A stretch of 49,100 bases of DNA, from positions 1 to 49,100 of the forward strand of contig JAFUOR010000095.1 in NCBI GenBank assembly GCA_017481825.1, in the 5' to 3' direction. The notes beneath the pieces were generated by a model. That model saw only the letters and a program-made list of their open reading frames with translations. It was not told the origin of the DNA and did not search any database. Below are positions 40,423 to 49,100 of this stretch, one piece after another; the stretch's first letter is position 1; each line of letters opens with the position of its first letter. The position numbers were made by a program, and so were the translations under genes. The DNA is from Clostridia bacterium (GTDB lineage Bacteria; Bacillota; Clostridia; Christensenellales; Aristaeellaceae).

Positions 40423-41190
40423 ATGCGCCCGATGCGTGATTTTACGGATGCCATCTGCCAGCCGTTCCACCTTGACGGGGGAGAGCACGGCGTGCTGCTG
40501 ATTCATGGCTTCACAGGCTCGGCGGCCCACATGCGCCTTCTGGGCGAGGGCCTCCATGCGCGCGGCTTCACGGTGGAGGGTATCAACCTTCCCGGCCATG
40601 CTACATCCATGGAGGCCATGGGCCAAACCGGCTGGGAGGACTGGCTGAACGCGGCCAAGGAGGCCTTTTTGCGCCTGAAGGAACGCTGCACCCATGTCAG
40701 TGTCGCCGGGCTTAGCATGGGCGGCTGCCTGGCGCTTATTCTGGCCGAGCAGATGCAGCCTGCCGCCGTCGCGCCGATCTCTGCGCCTATGGCGACGCGG
40801 AACAGGATGCTGCCCCTGGCGAAGTACGCCGCGCCCTTCATGCCGACCATCTGGTGGCGCAGCCGCGAGGGCTCGCCCTATACCGTGGATGACCGCTATG
40901 ATTACGGCTATCCCGGCTTTCCCACCAAATGCGGCGGCGACCTGTATCATCTGATCCGGATGGCACGGCAGGATCTCCATGCGGTGCATTGCCCCATCGT
41001 CGCCGTGCAGAGCCGCCACGATGAAACCATCTCCGGGGACAGCGCCGATGTGATCATGGCCGGCGTCAGCAGCGAAGTGAAGGGCATCCTGTGGCTGGAG
41101 GAGGTGCCCCACGTGTGCACCATCTCCAGGGAGGCGGAGAATATCACAGAGGCGCTGGCGGAGCTGTTCCGCCGGGCCGAGCAGGCATGA
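40423..41190 (+). CDS. Alpha/beta-hydrolase, carboxylesterase or monoacylglycerol-lipase type
   Basis: This 255-residue cytoplasmic protein has the HGFTG oxyanion motif (residues 29-33), nucleophile elbow GLSMGG (Ser98), an acidic residue in SRHDETI, and a His in VPHVCTI. The layout matches the Est30-like carboxylesterases of Firmicutes. The start at 40423 follows AAGGGGAGG by six bases; an ATG overlapping the ktrA stop is too close to it. It may be co-transcribed with ktrBA but no functional link is known. Confidence 0.88.
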   Translation: MRPMRDFTDAICQPFHLDGGEHGVLLIHGFTGSAAHMRLLGEGLHARGFTVEGINLPGHATSMEAMGQTGWEDWLNAAKEAFLRLKERCTHVSVAGLSMGGCLALILAEQMQPAAVAPISAPMATRNRMLPLAKYAAPFMPTIWWRSREGSPYTVDDRYDYGYPGFPTKCGGDLYHLIRMARQDLHAVHCPIVAVQSRHDETISGDSADVIMAGVSSEVKGILWLEEVPHVCTISREAENITEALAELFRRAEQA

Positions 41191-41191
41191 G

Positions 41192-41225
41192 AAAGGCCGC
41201 ATCCATGACGGATGCGGCCTTTTTT
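41192..41225. terminator. Bidirectional terminator
   Basis: AAAGGCCGCATCC (41192-41204) and GGATGCGGCCTTT (41210-41222) form a perfect stem with T to 41225. It lies between the convergent esterase and DUF6062-like genes. Confidence 0.9.
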
Positions 41226-41231
41226 GTGCAA

Positions 41232-42011
41232 TTACTCCTTTGGATTCGGCTCCGTGCCTACACACCAGCCGCGCAGCTTGTTTACCGAGCGCTCCACAGC
41301 GTCGCGGCTGTTCTTCCACGGCTCGTCGTAGTAGCGGTAGTCAAACTTGCGGCAGAACCAGGAGATATCCTCCTGCATGCGGTCGAAGGCTTCTTCCTCC
41401 AGCTTGCAAATGGTATCGGCGAAGGCTGGCAGATCACGGCTGCTCAGCTCCTGCGGGGCCAGCTTGAGGAGCTTCGAGGCGTGGCACAGGCACAGGCCCT
41501 TGCAGCCCTCGAACTTTTTGCGGAACTCCGTATCATTCTGGTACAGGTGGAAGAAGGTGTGCAGGTAGCGGTTCATGTTATCCTCGATGGAATCGCAGAC
41601 GATGCACGTGTCGGTCAGCTTGTCCAACTCGGCAGCGGCGTTTTCCATCACCTTGGCAGGGGAGGGAGCCTTGCCGGTCAGCTTGTCCTTGAGGGACGCG
41701 GCGTTTGCCCCCTTGGCCGCGTGGCGGATGCTCTTGCAGGCCTTGTGGAGGCGTTCGCGGGTTTCGGCAATGTGGCTTTCCAGCATCAGCGCATGGCCGA
41801 GCCGATTGTCCATGCCATAGAGCATCCGCTGATGATTGCAGCAAAAGCCCTTTTTGTTGACCTGAATGCGTGTATCCGGCTCCATCACCGATGCGCCCAG
41901 ATAGTGCTCCACCTCGCCCAGCTCCGTGCGGCGCTGCAGGGCGCAGAGCAGGCACTCACCGTCAATCTTCATGGCATCCCATACGGGGATGGTATCGATA
42001 TGGTATTTCAT
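41232..42011 (-). CDS. DUF6062-like cysteine-rich protein
   Basis: This 259-residue soluble protein has Cys pairs in CLLC (near residue 20), CC, CIVC and CLC, spread through helical segments, and suggests metal binding. It fits the DUF6062 family of clostridial proteins as I recall it; function unknown. Its promoter carries a near-perfect 7-4-7 inverted repeat, so it is likely under a repressor. The divergent or neighbouring XRE gene at 42078 runs in the same direction, ending just upstream of this promoter. Confidence 0.72.
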   Translation of the reverse strand: MKYHIDTIPVWDAMKIDGECLLCALQRRTELGEVEHYLGASVMEPDTRIQVNKKGFCCNHQRMLYGMDNRLGHALMLESHIAETRERLHKACKSIRHAAKGANAASLKDKLTGKAPSPAKVMENAAAELDKLTDTCIVCDSIEDNMNRYLHTFFHLYQNDTEFRKKFEGCKGLCLCHASKLLKLAPQELSSRDLPAFADTICKLEEEAFDRMQEDISWFCRKFDYRYYDEPWKNSRDAVERSVNKLRGWCVGTEPNPKE

Positions 42012-42023
42012 GCGCAGCCTCCG

Positions 42024-42070
42024 ATCGAATCATATAGGAATATGGTAGCATATTCGATCAGAATTGGCAA
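42024..42070 (-). promoter_or_regulatory. Promoter with overlapping palindromic operator
   Basis: Minus-strand -35 TTGCCA (42070-42065) and -10 TACCAT (42047-42042) are 17 bases apart. The -10 is embedded in GAATATG-GTAG-CATATTC (42038-42055), an inverted repeat, which is itself inside a wider ATCGAAT/ATTCGAT repeat (42024-42030 and 42052-42058). This is a strong candidate for a repressor site; the binding protein is unknown, the XRE protein encoded next to it is one candidate. Confidence 0.62.
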
Positions 42071-42077
42071 GAGGAAA

Positions 42078-42611
42078 TCACACCAGCCCCTGCTGATCCA
42101 TCATGTGCAAGGTGTATTCGCGCGGTCCGGCGGTGCTGATGTGGCGCTGCACATCGTCCCGGTCAACATAGTCCCCCAGGCGGAGGCATTCCAGCAGCGC
42201 CTCGCAGGTGTAGGCGTCGAAGGCTGCCTCGTCTGAGAAGGCGGCCTCAATGCTGCTGTTCATGCGGCTGTCGAGGGCCTCTACTATCGTGCGGTACATG
42301 AAATGCCTGCTGCCCAGCAGCTCCCGCATGCGCCGAATGCAGCCAATGGCCTCCTGCATGGAGGTGACAGTCAGCCGCCGCCCAGTACGCCAGGCGGTGC
42401 TGCCCCCACCCAAGATTTCATCGACCGATGTGTTCAGGATCATCGCCAGATCCGGAAGCGTTGCGGTGTCGGGCAAAAGCGCGCCCCGCTCCCAGTTGCT
42501 CACGGACTGGGCGGTGATATGCAGCCGTTCGCTGAGCTGCTGCTGCGTCAGTCCGGCGGCCCTGCGCCGGGTTTGGATGTACTGGCCAATCTGCTTCTGA
42601 TTCAGTTCCAT
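42078..42611 (-). CDS. XRE family transcriptional regulator with helical C-terminal domain
   Basis: This 177-residue protein has the helix-turn-helix near its N-terminus (about residues 8-62) with LSERLHITAQSVSNWERG. The following domain of about 105 residues resembles the linker of the XRE-methyltransferase at 23787 in size and in helices. The start at 42611 follows AAGGAGG; a longer frame upstream has no support. It is transcribed away from the GH2 gene, the 204 bases between holding only start-proximal sites; whether it regulates the GH2 gene or the DUF6062-like gene is unknown. Confidence 0.88.
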   Translation of the reverse strand: MELNQKQIGQYIQTRRRAAGLTQQQLSERLHITAQSVSNWERGALLPDTATLPDLAMILNTSVDEILGGGSTAWRTGRRLTVTSMQEAIGCIRRMRELLGSRHFMYRTIVEALDSRMNSSIEAAFSDEAAFDAYTCEALLECLRLGDYVDRDDVQRHISTAGPREYTLHMMDQQGLV

Positions 42612-42815
42612 GTGATTCAACCTCCTTGCCTGTATGATAGCACACCTGTGCCCTTTGCGGAAGGGAGCGCGGCTTATAGAAAAAGCATCGCGGCTCAAAC
42701 GGGACATCTATGCTGCCTGTGCAGGAGAACAGCGTCCTGATGACGAAACAGAACATAGGCTGCGGCAGCCCGATTTTCGCCGCGTACTGTGCATGAATAA
42801 GGAAGGAAATACGCA

Positions 42816-45359
42816 ATGAAGACGAAAACCATTCATCTGGACGGCCAGTGGCACATGTCCTGGTGTGACATTGGCGCAGGAGGGCCCCAGCAGGCCGGTG
42901 ACGTCCCCACGCTGCCCTATATGGTGCCGGGGGATGTGCACACGCCGCTGGTGGAGGCGGGGCTGATTCAGGAGCCGCTTTATGGCACGAACAGCCTTGA
43001 CTGCCGCTGGGTGGAGGAGAAAGAGTTCTGGTGCAGGCGCACCTTCGCGCTGGCGGAGAGCGACATTGCCCCTGCGATGCTCCTGACCTTCGAGGGCCTG
43101 GACTGCACGGCAGATGTGTACCTCAACGGGCAGCATGTCGGACGGCACAACAACGCCTTTGTGGAGATCACCTGGGACGTGGCAAAGCTGATTCATCCAG
43201 GCGAAAACACGCTGCTGGTGCGCATTGACCAGGGCCTGCGGGAGGCCCAGACCCACGACCTGGAGCAGATGGGCATCATGTGGAACAACGACCAGCCCTG
43301 GCGCTCCTGGATGCGCAAGCCGCAGTTTGTTTACGGCTGGGACTGGACGATCTGGCTGGCCTCCTGCGGCATCTGGCGGGATGTGACGCTCACCGCCGTC
43401 CATCATGCAGCCATTGAGGATGTATACGCCCGGCCTGCCACAGCGTCCCTATGCGAGGGCATGCCCTGCGAGGTCGTGGTGGACGTGACCATGCTGCTGC
43501 TGGATGAAGCGCAATCGGGCCCCCTGTCCTGCATCATCAGCGATCGGGAAGGCCGGAACGTTGCGGCGAATCATTGCCATGCGGAGGATGGAAGGCAGCG
43601 CTTCAGCATGACCATCCCGGAGGCACACCTCTGGTGGTGCAATGGTATGGGCGAGCCCTATCTGTACACGGTGACGGTCAGCGCGACAGATGCATCCGGC
43701 AAGGTGTTGGATACCTGCACGCAGCGCATGGGCCTGCGCACGATCCGGCTGACTGAGCCGGAACTGCCCAATGATGAAACCGGCTTCACCTTCGTTCTCA
43801 ACGGCGAGCCGGTATTCTGCAAGGGTGCGAATCATGTCCCCTGCGATTGTCTGCCGGGGCGCATCACGGCTGAGAAGGAGATTCAGCTGGTCACCCTTGC
43901 CCGGGATGAGCATATGAACATGCTGCGCGTTTGGGGCGGCGGTGTGTATTCTTCCGAGGCGATGATGAATGCCTGCGACGAGATGGGCATCATGGTCTGG
44001 CATGACTTCATGTATGCCTGCGGATATCACCCTGACCATGATCCCGGTTTTGTGAAGGATATCACCATTGAGGCCACCAAGGCGATCCGTCGTCTGCGCC
44101 GCCATGCCAGCCTGATCGGTTGGGCAGGCAACAATGAAATTCAGGAGATGTACCACTCCCAAAAGCAGTGGAAGCCCGATCTGCCCTGGTATGGCGGCAT
44201 GATCTACGAGAAGATTCTGCCCTTCCTGGTGCAGGAGATGTGTCCCACCCTGGTCTACCGGGAGAGCAGCCCCTTCGGCGGCGAACGTCAGGCGGATTGC
44301 CGTCATGGCGACCAGCACATCTGGCTGCTGACCCATGTGAATAGCCATCCGCACTATATGGATCTGTGGCGGTTCACTGAATTCCCGACCAAATTCCTCA
44401 GCGAATTCGGCCTGATGGGCGCGATGACCATGGAAACTGCCCAGAGCTGCATCCCGGCGGAGCACATGCGCCCGGATGATCCCGTGTGGCTGCATCACAC
44501 CAACTCCTGCCAGGATCATACGCTGCTGGCCCGCATGGAGCGGCAGTACTTCGGCGAGGAGGAGCTGTCCGCGCAGCAGTTTATTCTGCGCAGTCAGGCC
44601 ATTCAGGCGGAGATCACCCGCCACATCTACGAGGAATTCCGCCGACAGAAGTTCGTCTGCTCGGGCCTGCTGTTCTGGACGCTCAGCGACAGCTACGGCG
44701 TGCACAACTGGTCGCTGATTGACTACGCCCTGCGCCGCAAGCCCATCTACCATGCGCTCAAGCAGGCCATGGCCCCGCTGGCGCTGTGCGTTAAGGGCTG
44801 GGATGTGCAAAACGACGAGGGTCGCATCCATTGGCGGGAGCACTGGCAAAAGGCTCCCGGAACGCTGGAAATCTGGGGCATGAACGACACGCTCCGCCTG
44901 CAGCAGGGGCAGCTGGAATGGACGCTCATGACGCTGCAGGGCGCAGTGCTGCAGGAAGGGCGACAGAGCGTGCAGCTGCCGGAGAATCAGTCGGCGCTTC
45001 TGGCGGAGATATCCCTGACGCAAGTGCTGCTTGAACCGGAGAATACCATCCTCCGCGCCCGTTTGCTTGCGGATGGCCAGGTCGTGAATGAGACACGATA
45101 TTTCTTCGCGCCCTTTAAGGAAATGATCCCCCGTGACGCCGCGATTCAGTATCGTTGCCGTCCTCTGGCAGAGGGACAATATGAGGTGACGCTGACAGCA
45201 GACCGCTTTGTGTGGATGCTGCATCTGGCAGAGCCCGAGGGAACGGTCTGTTCCGACAATGATTTCGACCTGTGGCCAAACGAGCCCAAAACGGTGATCG
45301 TTACCACCGACCAGAAGAATTTCGCTCCCGTTCTTCGCTGGATGGGCCAAACAGAATAA
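42816..45359 (+). CDS. GH2 family beta-mannosidase
   Basis: This 847-residue cytosolic enzyme should release mannose from the non-reducing end of beta-mannosides. The order is the N-terminal jelly-roll (with VPGDVHTPLVEAGLIQEP, as in mannosidases), an immunoglobulin-like domain, then the TIM barrel (from about residue 320) with LRVWGGGVY, acid/base Glu441 in GNNE and nucleophile Glu530 in FLSEFG, and a C-terminal beta domain. It complements the GH26 enzymes. AAGGAAGG precedes the ATG. A GH2 beta-galactosidase or glucuronidase is much less likely given the VPG-VHT and SEFG context. Confidence 0.93.
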   Translation: MKTKTIHLDGQWHMSWCDIGAGGPQQAGDVPTLPYMVPGDVHTPLVEAGLIQEPLYGTNSLDCRWVEEKEFWCRRTFALAESDIAPAMLLTFEGLDCTADVYLNGQHVGRHNNAFVEITWDVAKLIHPGENTLLVRIDQGLREAQTHDLEQMGIMWNNDQPWRSWMRKPQFVYGWDWTIWLASCGIWRDVTLTAVHHAAIEDVYARPATASLCEGMPCEVVVDVTMLLLDEAQSGPLSCIISDREGRNVAANHCHAEDGRQRFSMTIPEAHLWWCNGMGEPYLYTVTVSATDASGKVLDTCTQRMGLRTIRLTEPELPNDETGFTFVLNGEPVFCKGANHVPCDCLPGRITAEKEIQLVTLARDEHMNMLRVWGGGVYSSEAMMNACDEMGIMVWHDFMYACGYHPDHDPGFVKDITIEATKAIRRLRRHASLIGWAGNNEIQEMYHSQKQWKPDLPWYGGMIYEKILPFLVQEMCPTLVYRESSPFGGERQADCRHGDQHIWLLTHVNSHPHYMDLWRFTEFPTKFLSEFGLMGAMTMETAQSCIPAEHMRPDDPVWLHHTNSCQDHTLLARMERQYFGEEELSAQQFILRSQAIQAEITRHIYEEFRRQKFVCSGLLFWTLSDSYGVHNWSLIDYALRRKPIYHALKQAMAPLALCVKGWDVQNDEGRIHWREHWQKAPGTLEIWGMNDTLRLQQGQLEWTLMTLQGAVLQEGRQSVQLPENQSALLAEISLTQVLLEPENTILRARLLADGQVVNETRYFFAPFKEMIPRDAAIQYRCRPLAEGQYEVTLTADRFVWMLHLAEPEGTVCSDNDFDLWPNEPKTVIVTTDQKNFAPVLRWMGQTE

Positions 45360-45446
45360 GTTCTCCACTGCGTCAATTCCCCTGTGCCGGACATATACAC
45401 CCTACCTCTGTGCATACACTCTAGCACAGCGAGAGGAGGATGCAGC

Positions 45447-46283
45447 ATGGGTCGGGTGGAACAGCGGATGTACAAGCGGCGGTTGAAGCGCAGGCGCGCG
45501 GGAAGGATGCTTCTGCTGCTGGCGCTGGTGATAGTGGGCGTCATCCTGTGGCTGCGCCGCGCGCCCGCGCCCATGAAGGCAGAGCTGGTCACCACGCCAT
45601 CTCCCACGCCGCTTTCTTCGACCTTCGATCAATCCGTGGAAAGCCGGGATGTCACCCTGGAGCAGCGGACGTGGTATGCCATCCAGACCGGCGTGTTTTC
45701 AACCCAGGAGGCTGCCCTTGAAAAGGCGGATGCCTATGCGGATCGCGGCGCGCCGGGCGTCGTGGTGCAGGATGGGGCAAAGTGGCGGGTGTTTATCGCC
45801 TGCTATGGGGATGAAGGCGACGCGGAGTCCGTCCGGACGCGGCTGGGCGAAAATCAGCGGGTGGAGACGTATCTGTACACCTGGAGCTGTCCGGAGCTGC
45901 GATTGCGCCTCACAGGCATGGCGGGGCAGCTTGACGTGGTGGAGGCAGGCCTGTCGTTGCTGATGCAGACTGCGGAGCAGCTGCGGGACGCCGCCATCCT
46001 CCTGGACGCCGGGGAGCTGACCGCCTCTGAGGCCGCAGGGCAGGTGGCGTCCATGGACGGCGCGGTAGCCCTTTGGGCAGATACGGCCCGGGAGCGCTTT
46101 GGCAGCAGCATTCCATCGATGGTGGGGCAGCTGCTGGCGCTGACGGAAAGCTGGACAGCTCGCTGTGAAGCCCTCGAAAAGGCCTCATCCTCCGCAACGG
46201 CACTGTCCGCAGAGCTGAAAGGGCAGGGGATGGCGATGTTTGATGATATGGTTCAGCTGCGCAGGAACCTTTCTGCGCAATAG
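45447..46283 (+). CDS. SPOR-domain membrane protein
   Basis: The 278-residue protein begins with a basic cytoplasmic stretch, has one transmembrane helix (about residues 19-36: MLLLLALVIVGVILWL) and then an extracytoplasmic part. A SPOR domain, which binds denuded septal peptidoglycan, spans about 70-140 (WYAIQTGVFST to VFIACYGD). The last 130 residues are helical and unassigned. The start at 45447 follows GAGAGGAGG. SPOR proteins act in division or sporulation; the latter fits this host. It follows the GH2 gene by 87 bases and may be separate. Confidence 0.85.
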   Translation: MGRVEQRMYKRRLKRRRAGRMLLLLALVIVGVILWLRRAPAPMKAELVTTPSPTPLSSTFDQSVESRDVTLEQRTWYAIQTGVFSTQEAALEKADAYADRGAPGVVVQDGAKWRVFIACYGDEGDAESVRTRLGENQRVETYLYTWSCPELRLRLTGMAGQLDVVEAGLSLLMQTAEQLRDAAILLDAGELTASEAAGQVASMDGAVALWADTARERFGSSIPSMVGQLLALTESWTARCEALEKASSSATALSAELKGQGMAMFDDMVQLRRNLSAQ

Positions 46284-46302
46284 CTGCATCCGGGCAATAA
46301 CA

Positions 46303-46341
46303 AAAAGAGCCATGATCCCGAAATGGAATCATGGCTCTTTT
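46303..46341. terminator. Bidirectional terminator
   Basis: AAAAGAGCCATGAT (46303-46316) and ATCATGGCTCTTTT (46328-46341) form a perfect stem between the convergent SPOR and fucI genes. Confidence 0.9.
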
Positions 46342-46346
46342 GATGC

Positions 46347-48119
46347 TTACAGCTTGCCGTAAAGCGGGCCGTAGTGCTTGCAGGCGGCGTAATCCGCAGC
46401 CTGGGTGTCCTGCGTGCCGAAGGCCGCCCAGGAATGGGGACGATACACCTTTTCGGCAGGCACGTTATGCATGGTAACGGGGATGCGCAGCATGGACGCC
46501 AGCGTGATCAGGTCCGCGCCAACGTGACCGTAGACCGTCACGCCATGGTTCGCGCCCCAGTTGGCCATGACAGAGTACACATCCGCAAATGCACCTTCGC
46601 CGGTGGTACGCGGTGCGAACCAGGTTGTGGGCCAGGTGGGATCGGTGCGCTTGTCAAGGGCGTCATGCACATCGTCCGGCATGGTAGCGGTGGTTCCCTC
46701 GGCGATCTGCATGCACAGCCCCACACCCTCGACGATGTTCAGGCGCAGCATGGTCACGGGCATTTCCGCCTGGGTCTTGAAGTGGCTGGAGAATCCACCG
46801 CCGCGGAAGTACTCGTAGTTCGCGCGGCACCAGTCCGTCGCGTCCAGACATGCCTTGATGTTCTCGTCCGTCATCTCCCAGAAGGGCTTCATCCTGCCCT
46901 CGGCAGCGCCGGTGCAGTCAAGGGCCGTCGCGCCGGAGTTGATCAGGTGGATGAAACCGTCCTTCGCGGCACCGTCAGGCTGCCAACCAGTAACGCGCTC
47001 CACAGCCTCGGGGCTCCAGTAGGTGCGCACGTCATGGAAGCAGGGCGAAGTGTTGGTTACCAGCGTGCCCAGCAGCATGGACAGGGCGTTGAGGGTATCG
47101 TTCTCGGTGGCGAAGGCGGTAGGCTGACGCGCGCCGTTCCAGTCGAAGGTGGAAGCCATGATGGCCTCGGTGAAGTCGCCGTTGGGCAGCCAGTCGGTCC
47201 ACTGGCGCTGTCCCTGGAAGCCGCCGACCACGGCGTTCTTGCCCAGCGCCTCCTCATGCCAGCCCAGTTCGTCCAGCTTGGGGTTGCCGAACATCAGGTC
47301 ACGCACGATGACGGAGAACTTCGCGATGAACTCCCAGTCCTTGTCGGGATGGACAACCTTGCTGCGCTGGATGATCTCCGGCAGATTCTTGCCGGCATTG
47401 ACGTCGAAGCCCTCCTTGCAGTTGGCCTTCATCCATGCAAGGGCCTTTTCGTATTCGGCCTTGTCATAGATTTCAAGGGTCATGCGGCGCAGCAGCTCCG
47501 TCATATCCACCCACTCGGCGCGCAGGCCGAAGTACTTCTGCATTACCTGCGTGTCGCAGAAGGCGCCCATGATACCCATCGACACGCCGCCGATGTTCAG
47601 GTAGGCCTTGTTCTTCATCCAGCCCACGGCGATCGCGCACTTGGCAAAGCGGATGATCTTCTCCGCCACGTCGGCGGGGACGGAACGGTCGCCCATGTCC
47701 TGCACGTCGCGGCCATAGATGGAGAAGGCGGGCAGACCCTTCTGGGCGTAGGCAGCCAGCACCGCCGCCAGATACACTGCGCCGGGACGCTCCGTGCCGT
47801 TGAAGCCCCAGACGGCCTTGATGGTGGTGGGGTTCATGTCGAAGGTTTCCATGCCGTAGCACCAGCAGGGAGTGACGGTCAGGGTCGCCACAACGTTCTG
47901 GGTGGAGAAGAATTCCTCACACTTGGCCGCCTCCGCGCCGCCGCCGATGGTGCAGGGGCTGATGACGACCTGCACGGGCGTGCCGTCAGGGTAGCGCAGG
48001 GTTTCCATGAGCGCTTTGGCAGCGTGGGCAAGACCCATCGTCTGCTCCTCAAGACCCTCGCGGATGCCGCCCCAGCGGCCGTCGATGGTGGGTCGGATAC
48101 CGATCTTGGGATAAAGCAT
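46347..48119 (-). CDS. fucI: L-fucose isomerase
   Basis: This 590-residue protein converts L-fucose to L-fuculose and is of normal length for FucI. Recognisable parts are the [15 protein letters not shown] start, [25 protein letters not shown] and [14 protein letters not shown], and the end motif [23 protein letters not shown] with the catalytic His. D-arabinose is also accepted by the family. It starts three bases after the aldolase stop codon. Confidence 0.96.
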   Translation of the reverse strand: MLYPKIGIRPTIDGRWGGIREGLEEQTMGLAHAAKALMETLRYPDGTPVQVVISPCTIGGGAEAAKCEEFFSTQNVVATLTVTPCWCYGMETFDMNPTTIKAVWGFNGTERPGAVYLAAVLAAYAQKGLPAFSIYGRDVQDMGDRSVPADVAEKIIRFAKCAIAVGWMKNKAYLNIGGVSMGIMGAFCDTQVMQKYFGLRAEWVDMTELLRRMTLEIYDKAEYEKALAWMKANCKEGFDVNAGKNLPEIIQRSKVVHPDKDWEFIAKFSVIVRDLMFGNPKLDELGWHEEALGKNAVVGGFQGQRQWTDWLPNGDFTEAIMASTFDWNGARQPTAFATENDTLNALSMLLGTLVTNTSPCFHDVRTYWSPEAVERVTGWQPDGAAKDGFIHLINSGATALDCTGAAEGRMKPFWEMTDENIKACLDATDWCRANYEYFRGGGFSSHFKTQAEMPVTMLRLNIVEGVGLCMQIAEGTTATMPDDVHDALDKRTDPTWPTTWFAPRTTGEGAFADVYSVMANWGANHGVTVYGHVGADLITLASMLRIPVTMHNVPAEKVYRPHSWAAFGTQDTQAADYAACKHYGPLYGKL

Positions 48120-48122
48120 GGT

Positions 48123-48812
48123 TCAGTCCTCCTTGCTGTATTTCTTATAACCCGGATGCTTGCCGGTAACGTGGTAATAGTTTTCTCTCAAATCGAGCAG
48201 CTTGTCGATCTGCGGACGCGGGATCTCCTGCGCACCGCCCAGCAGGTGCGCCGTCAGGCTGATCTTGGCGTACAATTCAAGGGTCTCCATGCGATAGTAG
48301 GCGGTGATCAGGTCGCAGCCCACCGTCAGTGCGCCGTGATTTTGAAGCAGCAGCACATCGTGCTCCTTGAGGTAGGGTGCGATGGCCTCCGGTACCTCGT
48401 AGGTGGAGGGTGTGCCGTAGGGTGTGACCGGGATGGAGCCGATCATGATGACCGTCTCGATCATGCTGTACTGGTCAAGCGGCTTGTTCGCCACCGCATA
48501 GCCCGTTGCAGTCGGCGGATGGGCGTGCACGACAGCACCCACATCCTCGCGCTCCTCATAGCAGCGCATGTGCATCTTCATTTCGCTGGAGGGCTTGTAA
48601 CCAGCGGGGCCCTCGACAACGTTCATGTCCCTGTCCACGCGGATGAGCTTGTCCGGGGTGATGAAGGATTTCGAGATGCCGCTGGGGGTGATCCACCAGG
48701 TGCCGTCGTCCATCTTGACGGACACATTGCCGTCATTGGCCGCGACCCAGCCCAGCTGCCACATCTTGTGGCATACGTCACAGATCTGTTCCTTGACCAT
48801 ATTCGTGTCCAT
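48123..48812 (-). CDS. fucA: Class II aldolase, L-fuculose-phosphate aldolase type
   Basis: This 229-residue protein cleaves L-fuculose-1-phosphate to dihydroxyacetone phosphate and L-lactaldehyde. The zinc ligands are seen as His in VVHAHPP and in QNHGAL, with the catalytic Glu in SSEMKMH. It is co-transcribed with fucI. Related aldolases act on rhamnulose or ribulose phosphates, so the sugar is assigned from the neighbour. The ribosome binding site is AGGGAGG. No fuculokinase is in the window. Confidence 0.9.
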   Translation of the reverse strand: MDTNMVKEQICDVCHKMWQLGWVAANDGNVSVKMDDGTWWITPSGISKSFITPDKLIRVDRDMNVVEGPAGYKPSSEMKMHMRCYEEREDVGAVVHAHPPTATGYAVANKPLDQYSMIETVIMIGSIPVTPYGTPSTYEVPEAIAPYLKEHDVLLLQNHGALTVGCDLITAYYRMETLELYAKISLTAHLLGGAQEIPRPQIDKLLDLRENYYHVTGKHPGYKKYSKED

Positions 48813-48902
48813 TGCGGTATCCTCCCTGCAGGCGGCGCTGGGGGATGAAAACCGGGTTGCAGCGCCGCATGTTCATCCTGTTTTGAAAGTGAATATACCA
48901 AT

Positions 48903-48931
48903 ACAATAGCATTTTTCCACGATGCTGTCAA
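48903..48931 (-). promoter_or_regulatory. Promoter of the fuc operon
   Basis: Minus-strand -35 TTGACA (48931-48926) and -10 TATTGT (48908-48903), spaced 17 bases, about 90 bases upstream of fucA. No operator is obvious. Confidence 0.78.
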
Positions 48932-49021
48932 TGCGCAAATCCGGGGTGAAGCTGCGCGTAATGTTCATTAGTCAATGATGTGAGACCAAGAAAAAGAACG
49001 AAAGAGCAAGGGGAAGGGAGG

Positions 49022-49066
49022 GCGAAGTGAAGGCGGGAGGGCGTAGCCCGAGCGGCTTCACTTCGC
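49022..49066. repeat. Long palindrome near the window end
   Basis: GCGAAGTGAAG (49022-49032) and CTTCACTTCGC (49056-49066) form a perfect 11-bp stem. The 23-base loop contains GGGC-GTA-GCCC. No gene runs through 48932-49100 that I can support. It could be a dispersed palindromic element or the start of an RNA. Confidence 0.6.
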
Positions 49067-49100
49067 GGCGGCGCCGAGGAGGCTGCGCATCTGGACAGGA

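Noticed and set aside
46374-48848. An 824-codon open frame on the plus strand opposite fucI and fucA
   Set aside because: It is the mirror of two genes of clear function. His- and Gly-rich composition without motifs is typical of antisense frames at this GC content.

Overview
The window looks like chromosomal DNA of a GC-rich, spore-forming clostridial Firmicute, probably a gut species. The support is a SpoIIE phosphatase gene, Firmicutes-type CsoR/CopA and KtrAB, an L10-leader-controlled rplJ-rplL pair, strong AGGAGG ribosome binding sites, and signal peptides of a type I recall from Christensenellales/Aristaeella-like bacteria. The lineage below class is inference. I saw no rRNA, tRNA, CRISPR array, transposase or phage gene.

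Layout. 1-5615: the tail of a sensor kinase, three membrane proteins (one only 28 residues) and two ABC ATPase/permease pairs of the peptide-antibiotic-resistance type. 5650-7078: a two-gene unit (membrane protein, alpha/beta hydrolase) behind a promoter with an inverted-repeat operator. 7089-8756: formate-tetrahydrofolate ligase. 8960-23444: a large glycan-utilisation island. Its left arm (minus strand) runs AraC regulator, Gfo/Idh/MocA oxidoreductase, cytosolic GH26, two more oxidoreductases, GH42. Its right arm (plus strand) holds three secreted proteins: a three-repeat beta-rich protein, an ABC-type solute-binding protein without lipobox or permeases, and a CBM35-like/GH26 enzyme. A minus-strand pair (TIM-barrel isomerase-like protein and a fourth oxidoreductase) closes it. 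23787-28778: an XRE-methyltransferase fusion, two peptidases or peptidase-like proteins, an unknown protein and an acetyltransferase. 28882-30256: rplJ-rplL with its leader. 30443-32968: a secreted protein with seven peptidoglycan-binding repeats. 33021-35940: copper-responsive csoR-copA. 36013-41190: spoIIE, ktrB, ktrA and an esterase. 41232-46283: a DUF6062-like protein, an XRE regulator, a GH2 beta-mannosidase and a SPOR protein. 46347-48931: fucose isomerase and aldolase with their promoter.

How the genes fit together. The secreted GH26 would cut a beta-mannan-like polymer. The cytosolic GH26, GH42 and GH2 enzymes could finish the oligosaccharides, and the fucose genes handle a separate deoxysugar. 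The odd part is the four Gfo/Idh/MocA dehydrogenases and the metal-site TIM barrel packed among the hydrolases. This is the gene combination expected if sugars are also processed by oxidation to keto-glycosides, and it is the most interesting system in the window. That function is inferred from family membership and gene order only.
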